NCBI RefSeq assembly: GCF_041435195.1
Contig: NZ_CP108106.1
Location: forward strand, 4,808,501-4,872,500
DNA length: 64,000 nucleotides
Origin: Streptomyces sp. NBC_00224
Lineage (GTDB): Bacteria > Actinomycetota > Actinomycetes > Streptomycetales > Streptomycetaceae
Direction of reading: 5' to 3'
Positions 36,878 to 46,200 of the stretch are shown here, piece after piece. Both the position numbers and the translations under genes were made by a program. The stretch's first letter is position 1, and the number at the start of each line of letters is the position of its first letter. The notes under the pieces were generated by a model. The model saw only the letters and a program-made list of their open reading frames with translations, was not told the origin of the DNA and searched no databases.

Positions 36878-39800
36878 ATGTTTCACGTGAAACCGATCGA
36901 CCCGCGACTGCTCCGATACGCCCGGGCCACCCGTCTCTTCCTCGCGGCCGTCGTCGCCCTCGGCCTGGTCGGGGCGGGGCTGGTCGTCGCGCAGGCGATG
37001 CTCATCGCCGAAGTGGTGGTGGGGGCGTTCCAGGACGACCTCGGCGCCGGTGGGCTGCGGACGCCTCTGCTGCTGCTCGGGGCGGTCGCGGTCGGGCGGG
37101 GGCTGGTGTCCTGGCTGACCGAGCTGGCCGCCCACCGGGCGAGCGCCGCGGTCAAGTCGGAGCTGCGGGGCCGGCTTCTCGAACGGGCGGCCCTGCTGGG
37201 GCCCGAGTGGCTCAGTGGCCAGCGGACCGGCTCGCTGGTCGCCCTGGCCACCCGCGGGGTGGACGCGCTCGACGACTACTTCTCGCGCTATCTGCCGCAG
37301 TTGGGGCTCGCGGTGGTGGTGCCGGTGGCGGTGCTCGCCAGGATCGTCACCGAGGACTGGGTGTCGGCCGCGACCATCGTCGTCACCCTGCCGCTCATCC
37401 CGCTCTTCATGGCGCTGATCGGCTGGGCCACCCAGGCGCAGACGGACCGCCAGTGGCGGCTCCTCTCCGGGCTGTCGGGGCACTTCCTGGATGTGGTCGC
37501 CGGGCTGCCGACGCTCAAGGTGTTCGGCCGGGCCAAGGCGCAGGCCGAGTCGATCCGGACGATCACCTCGGAGTACCGCCGGGCCACGTTGAAGACCCTG
37601 CGGATCGCCTTCCTGTCGTCGTTCGCCCTGGAGCTCCTCGCGACGCTGTCGGTGGCGCTGGTCGCCGTCGGCATCGGCATGCGCCTGGTCCACGGTGATC
37701 TGGACCTCTACACCGGGCTGGTGATCCTGGTCCTCGCCCCCGAGGCATATCTGCCGCTGCGGCAGGTCGGAGCGCAGTACCACGCGGCGGCGGAGGGGCT
37801 GTCGGCCGCCGAGGAGATCTTCGAGGTCCTGGAGACCCCGCTGCCCGAGGGCGGTACGGGAGCGGTGCCGGCCGGTCCCGTGCGGATCGAGGTCGACGGG
37901 GTGACGGTTCGTCATCCGGGCCGCGCCGAGCCGTCGTTGGCGGCTGCCTCGCTGACGGTGCAGCCGGGCGAGACAGTGGCGCTGACCGGGCCGAGCGGTG
38001 TCGGGAAGTCGACGCTCCTGGGTGCGGTGCTGGGGTTCGTGGCGCCGGACGAGGGCCAGGTGCGGATCTCCGGCACCGATCTGGGCGCGCTCTCGCTGGA
38101 GCAGTGGCGCGAGCGGATCGCCTGGGTGCCGCAGCGGCCGCACCTGTTCGCCGGGACGATCGCGGAGAACGTACGCCTCGCACGGCCGGACGCGGACGAC
38201 ACGGCGGTACGGGAAGCCCTGCGGGACGCGGGCGCCCTGGAGTTCGTGACCGCGCTGCCCGATGGCCTGGGAACCGAGCTGGGGGAGGACGGCGCCGGGC
38301 TTTCGGCCGGTCAGCGCCAACGGCTCGCGCTGGCAAGGGCGTTCCTCGCGGACCGGCCGGTCCTGTTGCTCGACGAGCCGACGGCGGCGCTGGACGGGGC
38401 GACCGAGGCGGGCATCGTCGACGCGGTACGGAGGCTGTCGGCGGGCCGCACCGTACTGCTGGTGGTCCACCGCCCCGCCCTGCTCGCGGTCGCGGACCGG
38501 GTGGTGGAGCTGCGGCCGGCCGAGGGCGGGGCCGGCGGGGCGGTGGCGCGGGACGCGGTGGGCGGGGCCGGTGAGGCGGTCGTCGTGACGACTTCCCGTG
38601 CTGATGTCCCCGTACCGGCTCCGGCCTTGGCTTCAGCTCCGGCCGTGGCTTCGGCTTCTGTCGGGCATTCCGCCCCCCAGGACGTGCTCGCGCGGGTGCG
38701 CGGGGCTGCCGGGGGGCTGCGCGGGCGCCTCGTCCTGGCGTTGGTGCTGGGGGCGTTGGCGCTCGGGTCGGCCGTGGGGCTGATGGCCGTGTCCGGGTGG
38801 CTCATCTCGCGGGCTTCCGAGCAGCCGCCGGTGCTGTATCTGATGGTGGCCGTGACGGCGACCCGGGCGTTCGGCATCGGGCGGGCCGTGTTCCGGTACG
38901 CCGAGCGGCTGGTGTCCCACGACGCGGTGCTGCGGATGCTCTCCGAGGTGCGCGTCGCGGTGTACCGCAGGCTGGAGCGGATCGCTCCGGCCGGGCTGCG
39001 CTCCACCCGGCGCGGCGATCTGCTGTCCCGCCTGGTCGCGGATGTGGACGAGCTCCAGGACTACTGGCTGCGCTGGGTGCTGCCCGCCGCCACGGCCGTG
39101 GTGGTCTCGGTGGCCAGTGCCGGGTTCACCGCCTGGCTGCTGCCCGAGGCCGGGGCGGTGCTCGCGATCGGACTGCTGGTCGCCGGGGTGGCCGTGCCGA
39201 TGGTCAGCGGCGCGTGCGCGCGTCGGGCCGAGCGCCAACTGGCACCCGCACGCGGCCTGCTGGCCACTCGGGTGGCCGATCTGCTCACCGGAACAGGCGA
39301 GTTGACGGTGGCGGGCGCGCTCGGCCGCCGTACCCGGGAGGCGAAGGACGCCGACTCCGCGCTCACACGGATCGCGTCGCGGGCCGCTGCCGCCACCGCG
39401 CTCGGCGGCGGCCTCTCCGCGCTGACCTGCGGGCTGACCGTGGCGGCCGCCGCCCTCGTCGGGGCTCAGGCGGTCGCCGACGGGCGCCTGGACGGAGTGC
39501 GGCTCGCCGTCGTGGTCCTGGTGCCGCTCGCCGCCTTCGAGGCCGTCAACGGTCTGCCGCTCGCCGTACAGGCACGCCAGCGGGTCAGGCGCAGCGCCGA
39601 GCGGGTGTACGAGGTGCTCGACGCCCCCGTGCCGGTACGGGAGCCGGAGCACCCGGCCACCGCACCCGCGTCGCCCTTCCCCCTGGAGGTGCGGGGACTG
39701 GCCGCCCGCCACGAAGGGCAGGGCCGGGACGCGCTGAGCGACTTCACACTGACGCTCACCCCGGGCCGGCGCGTCGCCGTCGTCGGGACCTCCGGGTCCG

Positions 39801-40432
39801 GCAAGACCACCCTCGCCCAGGTGCTGCTGCGCTTCCTGGACGCGCGCGAGGGCACGTACCGGATCGGCGGGAAGGACGCGGCGGAGCTGGCGGGCGACGA
39901 CGTCCGCCGCCTGGTGGGGCTCTGTGCCCAGGACGCCCACATCTTCGACAGCTCCGTACGCGAGAACCTGCGGCTGGCCCGTACCGGCGCGGACGAGGAA
40001 GCGCTGCGCGACGCGCTGGCAGCGGCCCGGTTGCTCGACTGGGTGGACGGGCTGCCCGACGGCCTCGACACGCTCGTCGGGGAGCACGGCGCCCGGCTCT
40101 CGGGCGGCCAGCGCCAGCGGCTCGCGCTGGCGCGAGCGATCCTGGCCGACTTCCCGGTGCTCGTCCTGGACGAGCCCGCCGAGCATCTGGACCTGGTGAC
40201 GGCCGACGCGCTCACGGCGGATCTGCTGCGGGCGACGGAGGGCCGGACGACCGTGCTGATCACCCACCGGCTGCGCGGCCTGGAAGCCGTGGACGAGGTG
40301 GTGGTGCTGGCCGAGGGCCGGGTCGTGCAGCGCGGGGCGTACGACGATCTCGCTCTGGTCGACGGGGAGCTGCGGCGGATGCTGGAGCGCGAGCGCGACA
40401 GCGACCTCCTCCAGGAGGCCCGCCCGGCCTGA
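36878..40432 (+). CDS. cydDC: Fused CydD-CydC ABC transporter
   Basis: ABC exporter for glutathione/cysteine-type thiols, needed to assemble cytochrome bd. One 1184-residue polypeptide holds two full TM-ATPase halves, a fusion common in Streptomyces. The CydD half has Walker A GPSGVGKSTLLGAV and signature AGLSAGQRQRLAL. A variable linker rich in Gly/Val/Ala (about 550-610) follows. The CydC half has GTSGSGKTTLAQVL, ARLSGGQRQRLALARAI and VLVLDEPAEHLD. The ATG at 36878 is followed by a parS copy, so the first residues are MFHVKP. Confidence 0.94.
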   Translation: MFHVKPIDPRLLRYARATRLFLAAVVALGLVGAGLVVAQAMLIAEVVVGAFQDDLGAGGLRTPLLLLGAVAVGRGLVSWLTELAAHRASAAVKSELRGRLLERAALLGPEWLSGQRTGSLVALATRGVDALDDYFSRYLPQLGLAVVVPVAVLARIVTEDWVSAATIVVTLPLIPLFMALIGWATQAQTDRQWRLLSGLSGHFLDVVAGLPTLKVFGRAKAQAESIRTITSEYRRATLKTLRIAFLSSFALELLATLSVALVAVGIGMRLVHGDLDLYTGLVILVLAPEAYLPLRQVGAQYHAAAEGLSAAEEIFEVLETPLPEGGTGAVPAGPVRIEVDGVTVRHPGRAEPSLAAASLTVQPGETVALTGPSGVGKSTLLGAVLGFVAPDEGQVRISGTDLGALSLEQWRERIAWVPQRPHLFAGTIAENVRLARPDADDTAVREALRDAGALEFVTALPDGLGTELGEDGAGLSAGQRQRLALARAFLADRPVLLLDEPTAALDGATEAGIVDAVRRLSAGRTVLLVVHRPALLAVADRVVELRPAEGGAGGAVARDAVGGAGEAVVVTTSRADVPVPAPALASAPAVASASVGHSAPQDVLARVRGAAGGLRGRLVLALVLGALALGSAVGLMAVSGWLISRASEQPPVLYLMVAVTATRAFGIGRAVFRYAERLVSHDAVLRMLSEVRVAVYRRLERIAPAGLRSTRRGDLLSRLVADVDELQDYWLRWVLPAATAVVVSVASAGFTAWLLPEAGAVLAIGLLVAGVAVPMVSGACARRAERQLAPARGLLATRVADLLTGTGELTVAGALGRRTREAKDADSALTRIASRAAAATALGGGLSALTCGLTVAAAALVGAQAVADGRLDGVRLAVVVLVPLAAFEAVNGLPLAVQARQRVRRSAERVYEVLDAPVPVREPEHPATAPASPFPLEVRGLAARHEGQGRDALSDFTLTLTPGRRVAVVGTSGSGKTTLAQVLLRFLDAREGTYRIGGKDAAELAGDDVRRLVGLCAQDAHIFDSSVRENLRLARTGADEEALRDALAAARLLDWVDGLPDGLDTLVGEHGARLSGGQRQRLALARAILADFPVLVLDEPAEHLDLVTADALTADLLRATEGRTTVLITHRLRGLEAVDEVVVLAEGRVVQRGAYDDLALVDGELRRMLERERDSDLLQEARPA
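36880..36893. other. parS: parS site overlapping the cydDC start codon
   Basis: Exact GTTTCACGTGAAAC that begins at the third base of the cydDC ATG, encoding residues 1-6 of the protein (MFHVKP). ParB binding here would cover the translation start. Confidence 0.9.
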
Positions 40433-40444
40433 GGCGGTTTCCGT

Positions 40445-40473
40445 GCCGGGGCCTCGCTCTGCGGGGCCCCGGC
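40445..40473. terminator. Terminator after cydDC
   Basis: Perfect 9-bp GC-rich stem GCCGGGGCC / GGCCCCGGC (40445-40453 and 40465-40473) with an 11-nt loop, just after the cydDC stop. It separates the cyd operon from the sensor kinase. Confidence 0.82.
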
Positions 40474-40588
40474 TGTCGCGATCTTCACCCGGCCTTCCGG
40501 TCTGCGCCCTGGCCCTTCGAGGTTCTGCCCCCTGCCTCTCGCCAGGCCCGACTTTCCTCGCCAATTGGGACTTACTAGGCTCAAGGGC

Positions 40589-42319
40589 ATGTCAGTGCCG
40601 GATCCGAAGGACCCCCAGGACACCAAGGACCGTGACGCGCTCGAAGCGGCGACCCTGGCCACCCGAAGCCTCCAGGGTCTGTCCACCGAGCTCACCGCGC
40701 GCGTGCCGCAGCTGCTTGAGGCGATGCGTTCCGTCGGTACCGGCCTGGAGCTGCACTCCACGCTCGACCGGATCTGTGAGACCGCCGCCGAGCTGGCCGA
40801 CGCCCGGTACGCGGCGATCGGGGTCGTCGACGAGACCGGCACGGGACTCTCCGACTTCGTGACGTACGGCGTCACGTGCGAGGAGGCCGCCGCCATCGGG
40901 CGACGCCCCGACGGCCACCGGGGGCTGCTCGGCCGGCTGATCGACCACCCCGAGCCGCTGCGGCTCGGGGACCTCTCCGCGGACCCGCGCTCGGCCGGAT
41001 TCCCCGCGCACCACCCGCCGATGCGGACCTTCCTCGGGGTTCCCATCCGGGTGCAGGGCGAGGTCTTCGGGAACCTCTATCTCACGGAGAAGAGCGGCGG
41101 GGCCGAGTTCAACGACTACGACCTGCACATGGTGCGGGTGCTGGCCACCGAGGCGGGGATCGCGATCGGCAACGCCCGGCTGTACGAGGCGGCGCGCCAG
41201 CGGGAGCGGTGGATCGACGGATCGGTCGCCGTCACCACCGCGCTGCTCTCGGGCGGCGACGCGGACGACGCCCTGGAGGTCGTCGCCGAGCAGGCCCGGC
41301 ACCTCGCGGACTCCGCCGCCGGCATCGTGCTGCTGCCCGCCGAGGAGGGCGGCCTTGAGATCGTCGCCGTCTCCTCCGACGAACCCGGCTCGGTGCTGGG
41401 TGTGGTGATCCCACCGGAGAGCCCGGTCGTCGCCACGCTTCTGGACGGCGAGGCGGTCTTCGTGGACGACGCGGCGACCGACCCCCGGATGATCACCAAA
41501 CTCGCGGAGCGGTACGGGCCGAGCATGATGCTGCCGCTGCACAGCGGCGGCCGGGTACTGGGCGCGCTCGCCACCCCGCGTGCGCGGGGAGACCGCCCGT
41601 TCACCGAGGCGGAGCGGACGCTGGCCACCCAGTTCGCCTCACAGGCGGCGCTCGCGCTGATGATGGCGGAGGCGCAGCGGGACCGGGAGCGGCTCGCCGT
41701 GTACGAGGACCGCGACCGGATCGCCCGGGACCTCCACGACCTGGTCATCCAGCGGCTGTTCGCCACCGGGATGATGCTGGAGGGCGCCCAGCGCAAGTCG
41801 GTCGTGCCCGAGGTGCAGCTGGGCGTCGGCAAGGCCGTCGACGAGCTGGACGTGACGATCCAGGAGATCCGCACGGCGATCTTCGCGCTCCAGCAGGGGC
41901 CGGCCGAGGCGCCTTCCGGCCTGCGCACCCGGGTACTGCGGGAGATCAACATGGCGGCGGTGCCGCTCGGCTTCAAGCCCGCGCACCGCTTCGTCGGCCC
42001 GGTCGACGCCCTGGTCGGTGAGCTGACCGGCAAGAACCTCATCGCGGCCCTGCGCGAGGCACTGTCCAACGCATTCCGGCACGCCGAGGCCTCGCGTATC
42101 GAGGTCGTCGTGGACGCCACCGTCCAGCTCCCGGACGGGAGTCAGGGCGTGCGGCTCACCGTCGCGGACGACGGTGTCGGCATCCCCGAGGGCGGCCGCC
42201 GCAGCGGGCTGCGCAACCTGGGGCGGCGCGCGGAGGCGCTGGGCGGGTCCAGTACGTACGGGCCCGGGACCGGGGAGGACGGCGGCGGGACAGCAGTGGT
42301 GTGGGAGGCCCCGCTGTAG
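40589..42319 (+). CDS. DevS/DosT-like GAF-GAF histidine kinase, possible haem/oxygen sensor
   Basis: Sensor kinase of 576 residues: GAF-A (about 60-200), GAF-B (about 215-365), then HisKA_3 with phospho-His383 in DRIARDLHDLVIQR, and an ATPase domain ending in GTAVVWEAPL. It resembles the mycobacterial DevS (DosS)/DosT oxygen sensors. The GAF-A loop reads HHPPMRTFLG; H142 aligns with the DevS haem ligand H149 in my recollected alignment. No response regulator gene is adjacent. It lies just downstream of the cytochrome bd operon, across a terminator. Confidence 0.9.
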   Translation: MSVPDPKDPQDTKDRDALEAATLATRSLQGLSTELTARVPQLLEAMRSVGTGLELHSTLDRICETAAELADARYAAIGVVDETGTGLSDFVTYGVTCEEAAAIGRRPDGHRGLLGRLIDHPEPLRLGDLSADPRSAGFPAHHPPMRTFLGVPIRVQGEVFGNLYLTEKSGGAEFNDYDLHMVRVLATEAGIAIGNARLYEAARQRERWIDGSVAVTTALLSGGDADDALEVVAEQARHLADSAAGIVLLPAEEGGLEIVAVSSDEPGSVLGVVIPPESPVVATLLDGEAVFVDDAATDPRMITKLAERYGPSMMLPLHSGGRVLGALATPRARGDRPFTEAERTLATQFASQAALALMMAEAQRDRERLAVYEDRDRIARDLHDLVIQRLFATGMMLEGAQRKSVVPEVQLGVGKAVDELDVTIQEIRTAIFALQQGPAEAPSGLRTRVLREINMAAVPLGFKPAHRFVGPVDALVGELTGKNLIAALREALSNAFRHAEASRIEVVVDATVQLPDGSQGVRLTVADDGVGIPEGGRRSGLRNLGRRAEALGGSSTYGPGTGEDGGGTAVVWEAPL

Positions 42320-42425
42320 AGGGCAGGCGTGAGCCCGGTGAAGCCGACTGCCGATCGGGACGCGGGCCGCCTCGATCCCGTATCTGTACGCCACTTGGGG
42401 GGAGCGGCCCCCGGGCGAGAGGTGT

Positions 42426-42439
42426 GTTTCACGTGAAAC
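42426..42439. other. parS: parS site (ParB binding)
   Basis: Exact GTTTCACGTGAAAC, directly before an ATG at 42440 and 28 bp before the preferred M23 start at 42467. Confidence 0.93.
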
Positions 42440-42466
42440 ATGCTCCGGCCGCGCGACGATCCGGGC

Positions 42467-43546
42467 ATGCGTCTCGGACACCTGCGCAGGGCCCTCACAC
42501 TGGTCCTGTGTGCCCTCGCCGGGCCGCTCGCTCCCGCCGCCACGGCCGCCGACGACCCCGATGTGCCCCGTACGAGCGTGGCGGTGGCTCGGCTGTACCT
42601 GGACGCCGCCCATGCGACCACCGCGTACGAACAGGGCAGACGCGCGGCCGAGGCCCAGCGGGCGAAGGCGGAGTGGCTCGACCGGCTCCTCGCTGACCGG
42701 CGACGTGATCTCGTACGGCTTCATGACGACATGGGCCGGGTGGCCCGCGCCCAGTACCGGACCGGCGGGAACATCGCGTACACCGCACAGCTGCTGCTCG
42801 CCGATGACCCCGAAGAGCTGATGCGCGGTCAGCGGCTGGCCTGGCAGGCCGACATGGCCGTGACCCGGCTCTACGGGAAGGCGCACCGCGCGGAAGGGCG
42901 GCTCACGGCGGCCCAGCGGGGGGCACAGGACGCCTGGCGCGACCTCGCGGACCGCAGGGACCAGCTGGAAGGCATCAAGAAGTCGATCGCAGCGCGCCTG
43001 GAGGAGGCGCGCTGGGAGCTCCAGGGCGAGGCCGACCGGAGCGTGGCGGCGGGCCGGTGCCGTGGTGCCGTACGCCTTGAGGAGCCGCCGGGCTCACGCC
43101 CCGCGAGTGCGTGGACGGCGCCCGTGGAGACGTACCGGCTGTCGGCGGGCTTCGACAGCGCGGGCGAGCGCTGGGCCCAGCGCCACACCGGCCAGGACTT
43201 CGCGGTGGACATCGGTACGCCCGTACGGGCGGTCGGCGCGGGCCGGGTCGTCTCCGTCTCGTGCGGCGGCGGCTTCGGGATCGAGATCGTCGTCGGACAC
43301 CCCGGCGGCTACTACTCGCAGTACGCCCATCTCGCGGCGGTCACCGTCGACCAGGGCGACCGGGTGAGCACCGGCCAGTGGATCGGCCAGACGGGCACCA
43401 CCGGCAACTCGACCGGCCCGCACCTCCACTTCGAGATCCGGCTCACCCCCGAGATGGGCTCGGCGGTCGACCCGGTGCCGTGGCTGAGCGAGCACGGGGT
43501 GGCGCTGCACAGCAACGCCGCCGAGCCCGAACCGGACGGGTCGTGA
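42467..43546 (+). CDS. Secreted M23-family (LytM) peptidase
   Basis: Secreted peptidoglycan endopeptidase, 359 residues. A signal peptide (LRRALTLVLCALAGPLAPAATA, about 5-28) is followed by a coiled-coil region with long charged helices (about 40-190). The LytM domain has H-x3-D in RHTGQDFAVD and the HLHFEIR motif. The coiled coil plus LytM layout resembles NlpD/EnvC-like hydrolase activators or SpoIVFA/RipA-type enzymes. The ATG at 42440, inside the sequence after parS, would add nine residues and disrupt the signal peptide spacing, so I prefer 42467. Confidence 0.85.
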   Translation: MRLGHLRRALTLVLCALAGPLAPAATAADDPDVPRTSVAVARLYLDAAHATTAYEQGRRAAEAQRAKAEWLDRLLADRRRDLVRLHDDMGRVARAQYRTGGNIAYTAQLLLADDPEELMRGQRLAWQADMAVTRLYGKAHRAEGRLTAAQRGAQDAWRDLADRRDQLEGIKKSIAARLEEARWELQGEADRSVAAGRCRGAVRLEEPPGSRPASAWTAPVETYRLSAGFDSAGERWAQRHTGQDFAVDIGTPVRAVGAGRVVSVSCGGGFGIEIVVGHPGGYYSQYAHLAAVTVDQGDRVSTGQWIGQTGTTGNSTGPHLHFEIRLTPEMGSAVDPVPWLSEHGVALHSNAAEPEPDGS

Positions 43547-43589
43547 CGCGGGTGTGCCGCTGAGCACGCGCGCGTTGCGGGAGTGCGGC

Positions 43590-44468
43590 TCAGAGGGAGG
43601 CGAGGATCCGCTCGATGACGACCGCCACGCCGTCGTCGTTGTTGGCGACCGTGTGACCCGAGGCGGCGGCCACGACGTCCGGGTGGGCGTTGCCCATGGC
43701 GTACGAGGTGCCCGCCCAGGTGAGCATCTCGACGTCGTTGGGCATGTCGCCGAAGGCGACGACCTCGGCGGGGGTGATGCCGCGCTCGGCGCAGCACAGT
43801 TCGAGCGTGGACGCCTTGGAGACGCCCGGGCCGCTGATCTCAAGCAGCGCGGTCGGACTGGACCGGGTGATCTCGGCACGCGCCCCCACGGCCTTGCGGG
43901 CCAGTGCGAGGAAGTCGTCGGGCGGCAGCTCGGGGTGGTGGGCGAGCACCTTGAGGATGGGCTCACCGACCGTGTCGGCGTCCTCGGCCAGCAGCTTCTC
44001 GGCGGGCGCGATACTGCTGGCCGCATCCATCAGCATCGGCGGATAGGACAGTTCGTGGTGGAGTCCGCCGGTCTGCTCGACGGCGAAGGACGTACCCGGG
44101 GCGGCGGCGCGCAGGATCTCGACGACCTCCAGGGCGGCCGCACGCTCCAGCGGGCGGACCTTGACGAACCGGTGCTCGCCGACGCCGTCGTGCAGATCGA
44201 CGACGGCCGCGCCGTTGCCGCAGATGGCCAGGCCGTGGCCGTGGAGGTGGTCACTGACCACATCCATCCAGCGGGCGGGGCGACCGGTGACGAAGAAGAC
44301 CTCGATGCCCGCCTCCTCGGCGGCCGCGAGCGCAGCGACCGTACGCTCCGAGACGGATTTGTCGTCGCGCAGCAACGTGCCGTCCAGGTCGGTCGCGATG
44401 AGCCGGGGGACGGCAGGGGCGGGGTGCTCGGCGGGGAGGGGCTCGGTAGCTGAGGTCACAGATGCCAT
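43590..44468 (-). CDS. Cof-type HAD phosphatase
   Basis: HAD hydrolase of 292 residues with the IIB (Cof) cap. Motif I is [13 protein letters not shown], motif II is VFFVTGRPARW, and motif IV reads [13 protein letters not shown]. Such enzymes dephosphorylate sugar phosphates, phosphorylated cofactors or pyridoxal phosphate; the substrate is not predictable. A second Cof-type gene lies at 57522, similar in layout. The ATG at 44468 has GGGAG upstream. It is divergent from the LLM oxidoreductase gene. Confidence 0.9.
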   Translation of the reverse strand: MASVTSATEPLPAEHPAPAVPRLIATDLDGTLLRDDKSVSERTVAALAAAEEAGIEVFFVTGRPARWMDVVSDHLHGHGLAICGNGAAVVDLHDGVGEHRFVKVRPLERAAALEVVEILRAAAPGTSFAVEQTGGLHHELSYPPMLMDAASSIAPAEKLLAEDADTVGEPILKVLAHHPELPPDDFLALARKAVGARAEITRSSPTALLEISGPGVSKASTLELCCAERGITPAEVVAFGDMPNDVEMLTWAGTSYAMGNAHPDVVAAASGHTVANNDDGVAVVIERILASL

Positions 44469-44698
44469 TCTCCCGTACACCGGTGCACGGGCGTGCGAGG
44501 GAGTGCACATGTGAGTACGCACGCTGGGGGCGTGCGGGGCGCAAGGGGCGCAAGGGGCGCATGAGGCGCCGGGCTCCAGTCGGCCTCTGTCGGCCCCGGA
44601 GCGAGACTCTGGCCGGCCTCTGCCGGCCCTGCCTGGCTTGCCGCCCTGCCCGCTGGGCGGCGCCGGGAGTGTCAGAGACAGCCGTTAGTGTCGTAGGT

Positions 44699-45595
44699 AT
44701 GCGTCTGAGCACTGTGATTCTTCCGGTACGCCGCTGGCACGACGGCGGTCGCGACGAGTGGCTGCGAGCCGAGGAGCTGGGCTTCCACACCGCGTACACC
44801 TACGACCACCTGTCCTGGCGGACGTTCCGCGACGGGCCATGGTTCGGCGCGGTGCCGACGCTGACCGCCGCGGCCGCCGCCACCTCGCGGATGCGGCTCG
44901 GCACACTGGTCACCTCGCCGAACTTCAGGCACCCGGTGACCCTGGCCAAGGACCTGATCACGCTCGACGACGTCTCGAACGGCCGGATCACGCTCGGGAT
45001 CGGGGCCGGTGGCAACGGCTTCGACGCCACCGCGCTGGGCCAGCAGGCGTGGACGCCGCGCGAGCGGGCCGACCGCTTCGCCGAGTTCGTGCCGCTGCTC
45101 GACCGACTGCTGACCGAGGACTCGGTGACGTCCGAGGGCACCTCCTACTCGGCGGTCGAGGCGCGCAACATCCCCGGCTGTGTCCAGCGGCCGCGGCTGC
45201 CGTTCGCCGTGGCGGCCACCGGTCCGCGCGGGCTGAAGCTGGCGGCGCGGCACGGGCAGGCGTGGGTGACCACGGGCGACCCGAAGCTCTTCGAGACCGG
45301 CACGCCCGACCAGTCGGTCGAGGCGATCCGCGGACAGATCAAGAAGCTCGGCGAGGCCTGCGACGACATCGGCCGTGATGTGGACGAACTGGACAAGATC
45401 CTGCTCACCGGCTTCACGCCGGAGCCCGGGCGGGTGCTGGAGTCCCTCGACTCCTTCGTGGACTTCGCGGGCAGGCACTTCGAGCTCGGCGTGACGGAGA
45501 TCGTTCTGCACGCGCCGATCCCGGACTCGGACTTCGCCGCGGACCGGAAGGTGTTCGAGCAGATCGCCACGGAGGGGCTGGCGCAGCTGCGCTGA
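44699..45595 (+). CDS. LLM-class (luciferase-like, F420- or flavin-dependent) oxidoreductase
   Basis: Luciferase-like monooxygenase fold of 298 residues. The start MRLSTVILPVRRWHDGGRDE is followed by YTYDHLSWRTF, LTLD..NGRITLGIGAGG and GPRGLKLAARHGQAW, all typical of actinobacterial F420-dependent LLM proteins. Cofactor (F420 or FMN) and substrate cannot be separated by sequence alone. The ATG at 44699 is used because the frame upstream to 44462 is low in conservation and lacks a good site. It is followed by a terminator. Confidence 0.9.
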   Translation: MRLSTVILPVRRWHDGGRDEWLRAEELGFHTAYTYDHLSWRTFRDGPWFGAVPTLTAAAAATSRMRLGTLVTSPNFRHPVTLAKDLITLDDVSNGRITLGIGAGGNGFDATALGQQAWTPRERADRFAEFVPLLDRLLTEDSVTSEGTSYSAVEARNIPGCVQRPRLPFAVAATGPRGLKLAARHGQAWVTTGDPKLFETGTPDQSVEAIRGQIKKLGEACDDIGRDVDELDKILLTGFTPEPGRVLESLDSFVDFAGRHFELGVTEIVLHAPIPDSDFAADRKVFEQIATEGLAQLR

Positions 45596-45600
45596 CGCGG

Positions 45601-45623
45601 CGGGGGCGTCGGCGCCGCCCCCG
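45601..45623. terminator. Bidirectional terminator between LLM gene and hypothetical gene
   Basis: Perfect 8-bp stem CGGGGGCG / CGCCCCCG (45601-45608 and 45616-45623), 5 bp after the LLM stop, between convergent genes. Confidence 0.75.
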
Positions 45624-45673
45624 TTCCCCGTCCTGCCCCCGCTTCCGGGCCCGTACGGCCCGTACGGCTCAGC

Positions 45674-46135
45674 TCAGCTCTTGGCGCGTACGTGTCCGCT
45701 CAGCCAGGGCGTGAGCGTGCCGCCGAGGACGAGTTCCTTGTACGTCTCGTCGCCGGGCAGCGGCACCACCAGCCACCACCCCGGCGGGAAGAAGCGGCCC
45801 TTGACGTACGCCAGGTCGCCGTAGACCGAGCGGAGGAACGCGGGAACCGCGTCGCGCGGCACGTCGTTGAACTCCACACCGTCGACGGTGATCTTGGCGT
45901 CGTCCTCCGTGAAGAGCTGCACGGTGACGGCGGGAGAGCCGCCGAGCTCGACGAACGCCTCGTGCGGAAGCGAGCCGTCCGGGTCCAGGACGGCGAACGC
46001 CCCGGCCGAGCTGCGGCGCGATGAGCGGTCGGCGCCTATGTCGTCGGTGACCTCGACGGCGAGGTGGTGTTCGCGGGCGACCTCGCGGATCGCGGCGACG
46101 GCGCTCTCGGTGCTGGGCAGACGCGGATGTGACAT
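45674..46135 (-). CDS. Conserved hypothetical protein (153 aa)
   Basis: Small soluble protein of about 153 residues without TM segments or signal peptide. It contains VTVQLFTEDDAKITVDGVEF and FFPPGWWLVVPLPGDETY, with alternating strands suggesting a compact alpha/beta fold. I do not recognise the family. The ATG at 46135 is preferred; one at 46147 would sit too close to GGTGGG. It is followed by the LLM gene (convergent) and preceded by the kptA gene on the same strand, 66 bp away, possibly in one unit. Confidence 0.7.
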   Translation of the reverse strand: MSHPRLPSTESAVAAIREVAREHHLAVEVTDDIGADRSSRRSSAGAFAVLDPDGSLPHEAFVELGGSPAVTVQLFTEDDAKITVDGVEFNDVPRDAVPAFLRSVYGDLAYVKGRFFPPGWWLVVPLPGDETYKELVLGGTLTPWLSGHVRAKS

Positions 46136-46200
46136 GCCGTCGATCATCCCACCGGGGAGTGCGACCCGACCCGGCAGCGTGCCTCACTCGGCGACGGACC

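Noticed and set aside
44520..44570. Short GGGGCGCAA direct repeats upstream of the LLM gene
   Set aside because: Only three imperfect units, no spacer regularity, no CRISPR or binding-site pattern.
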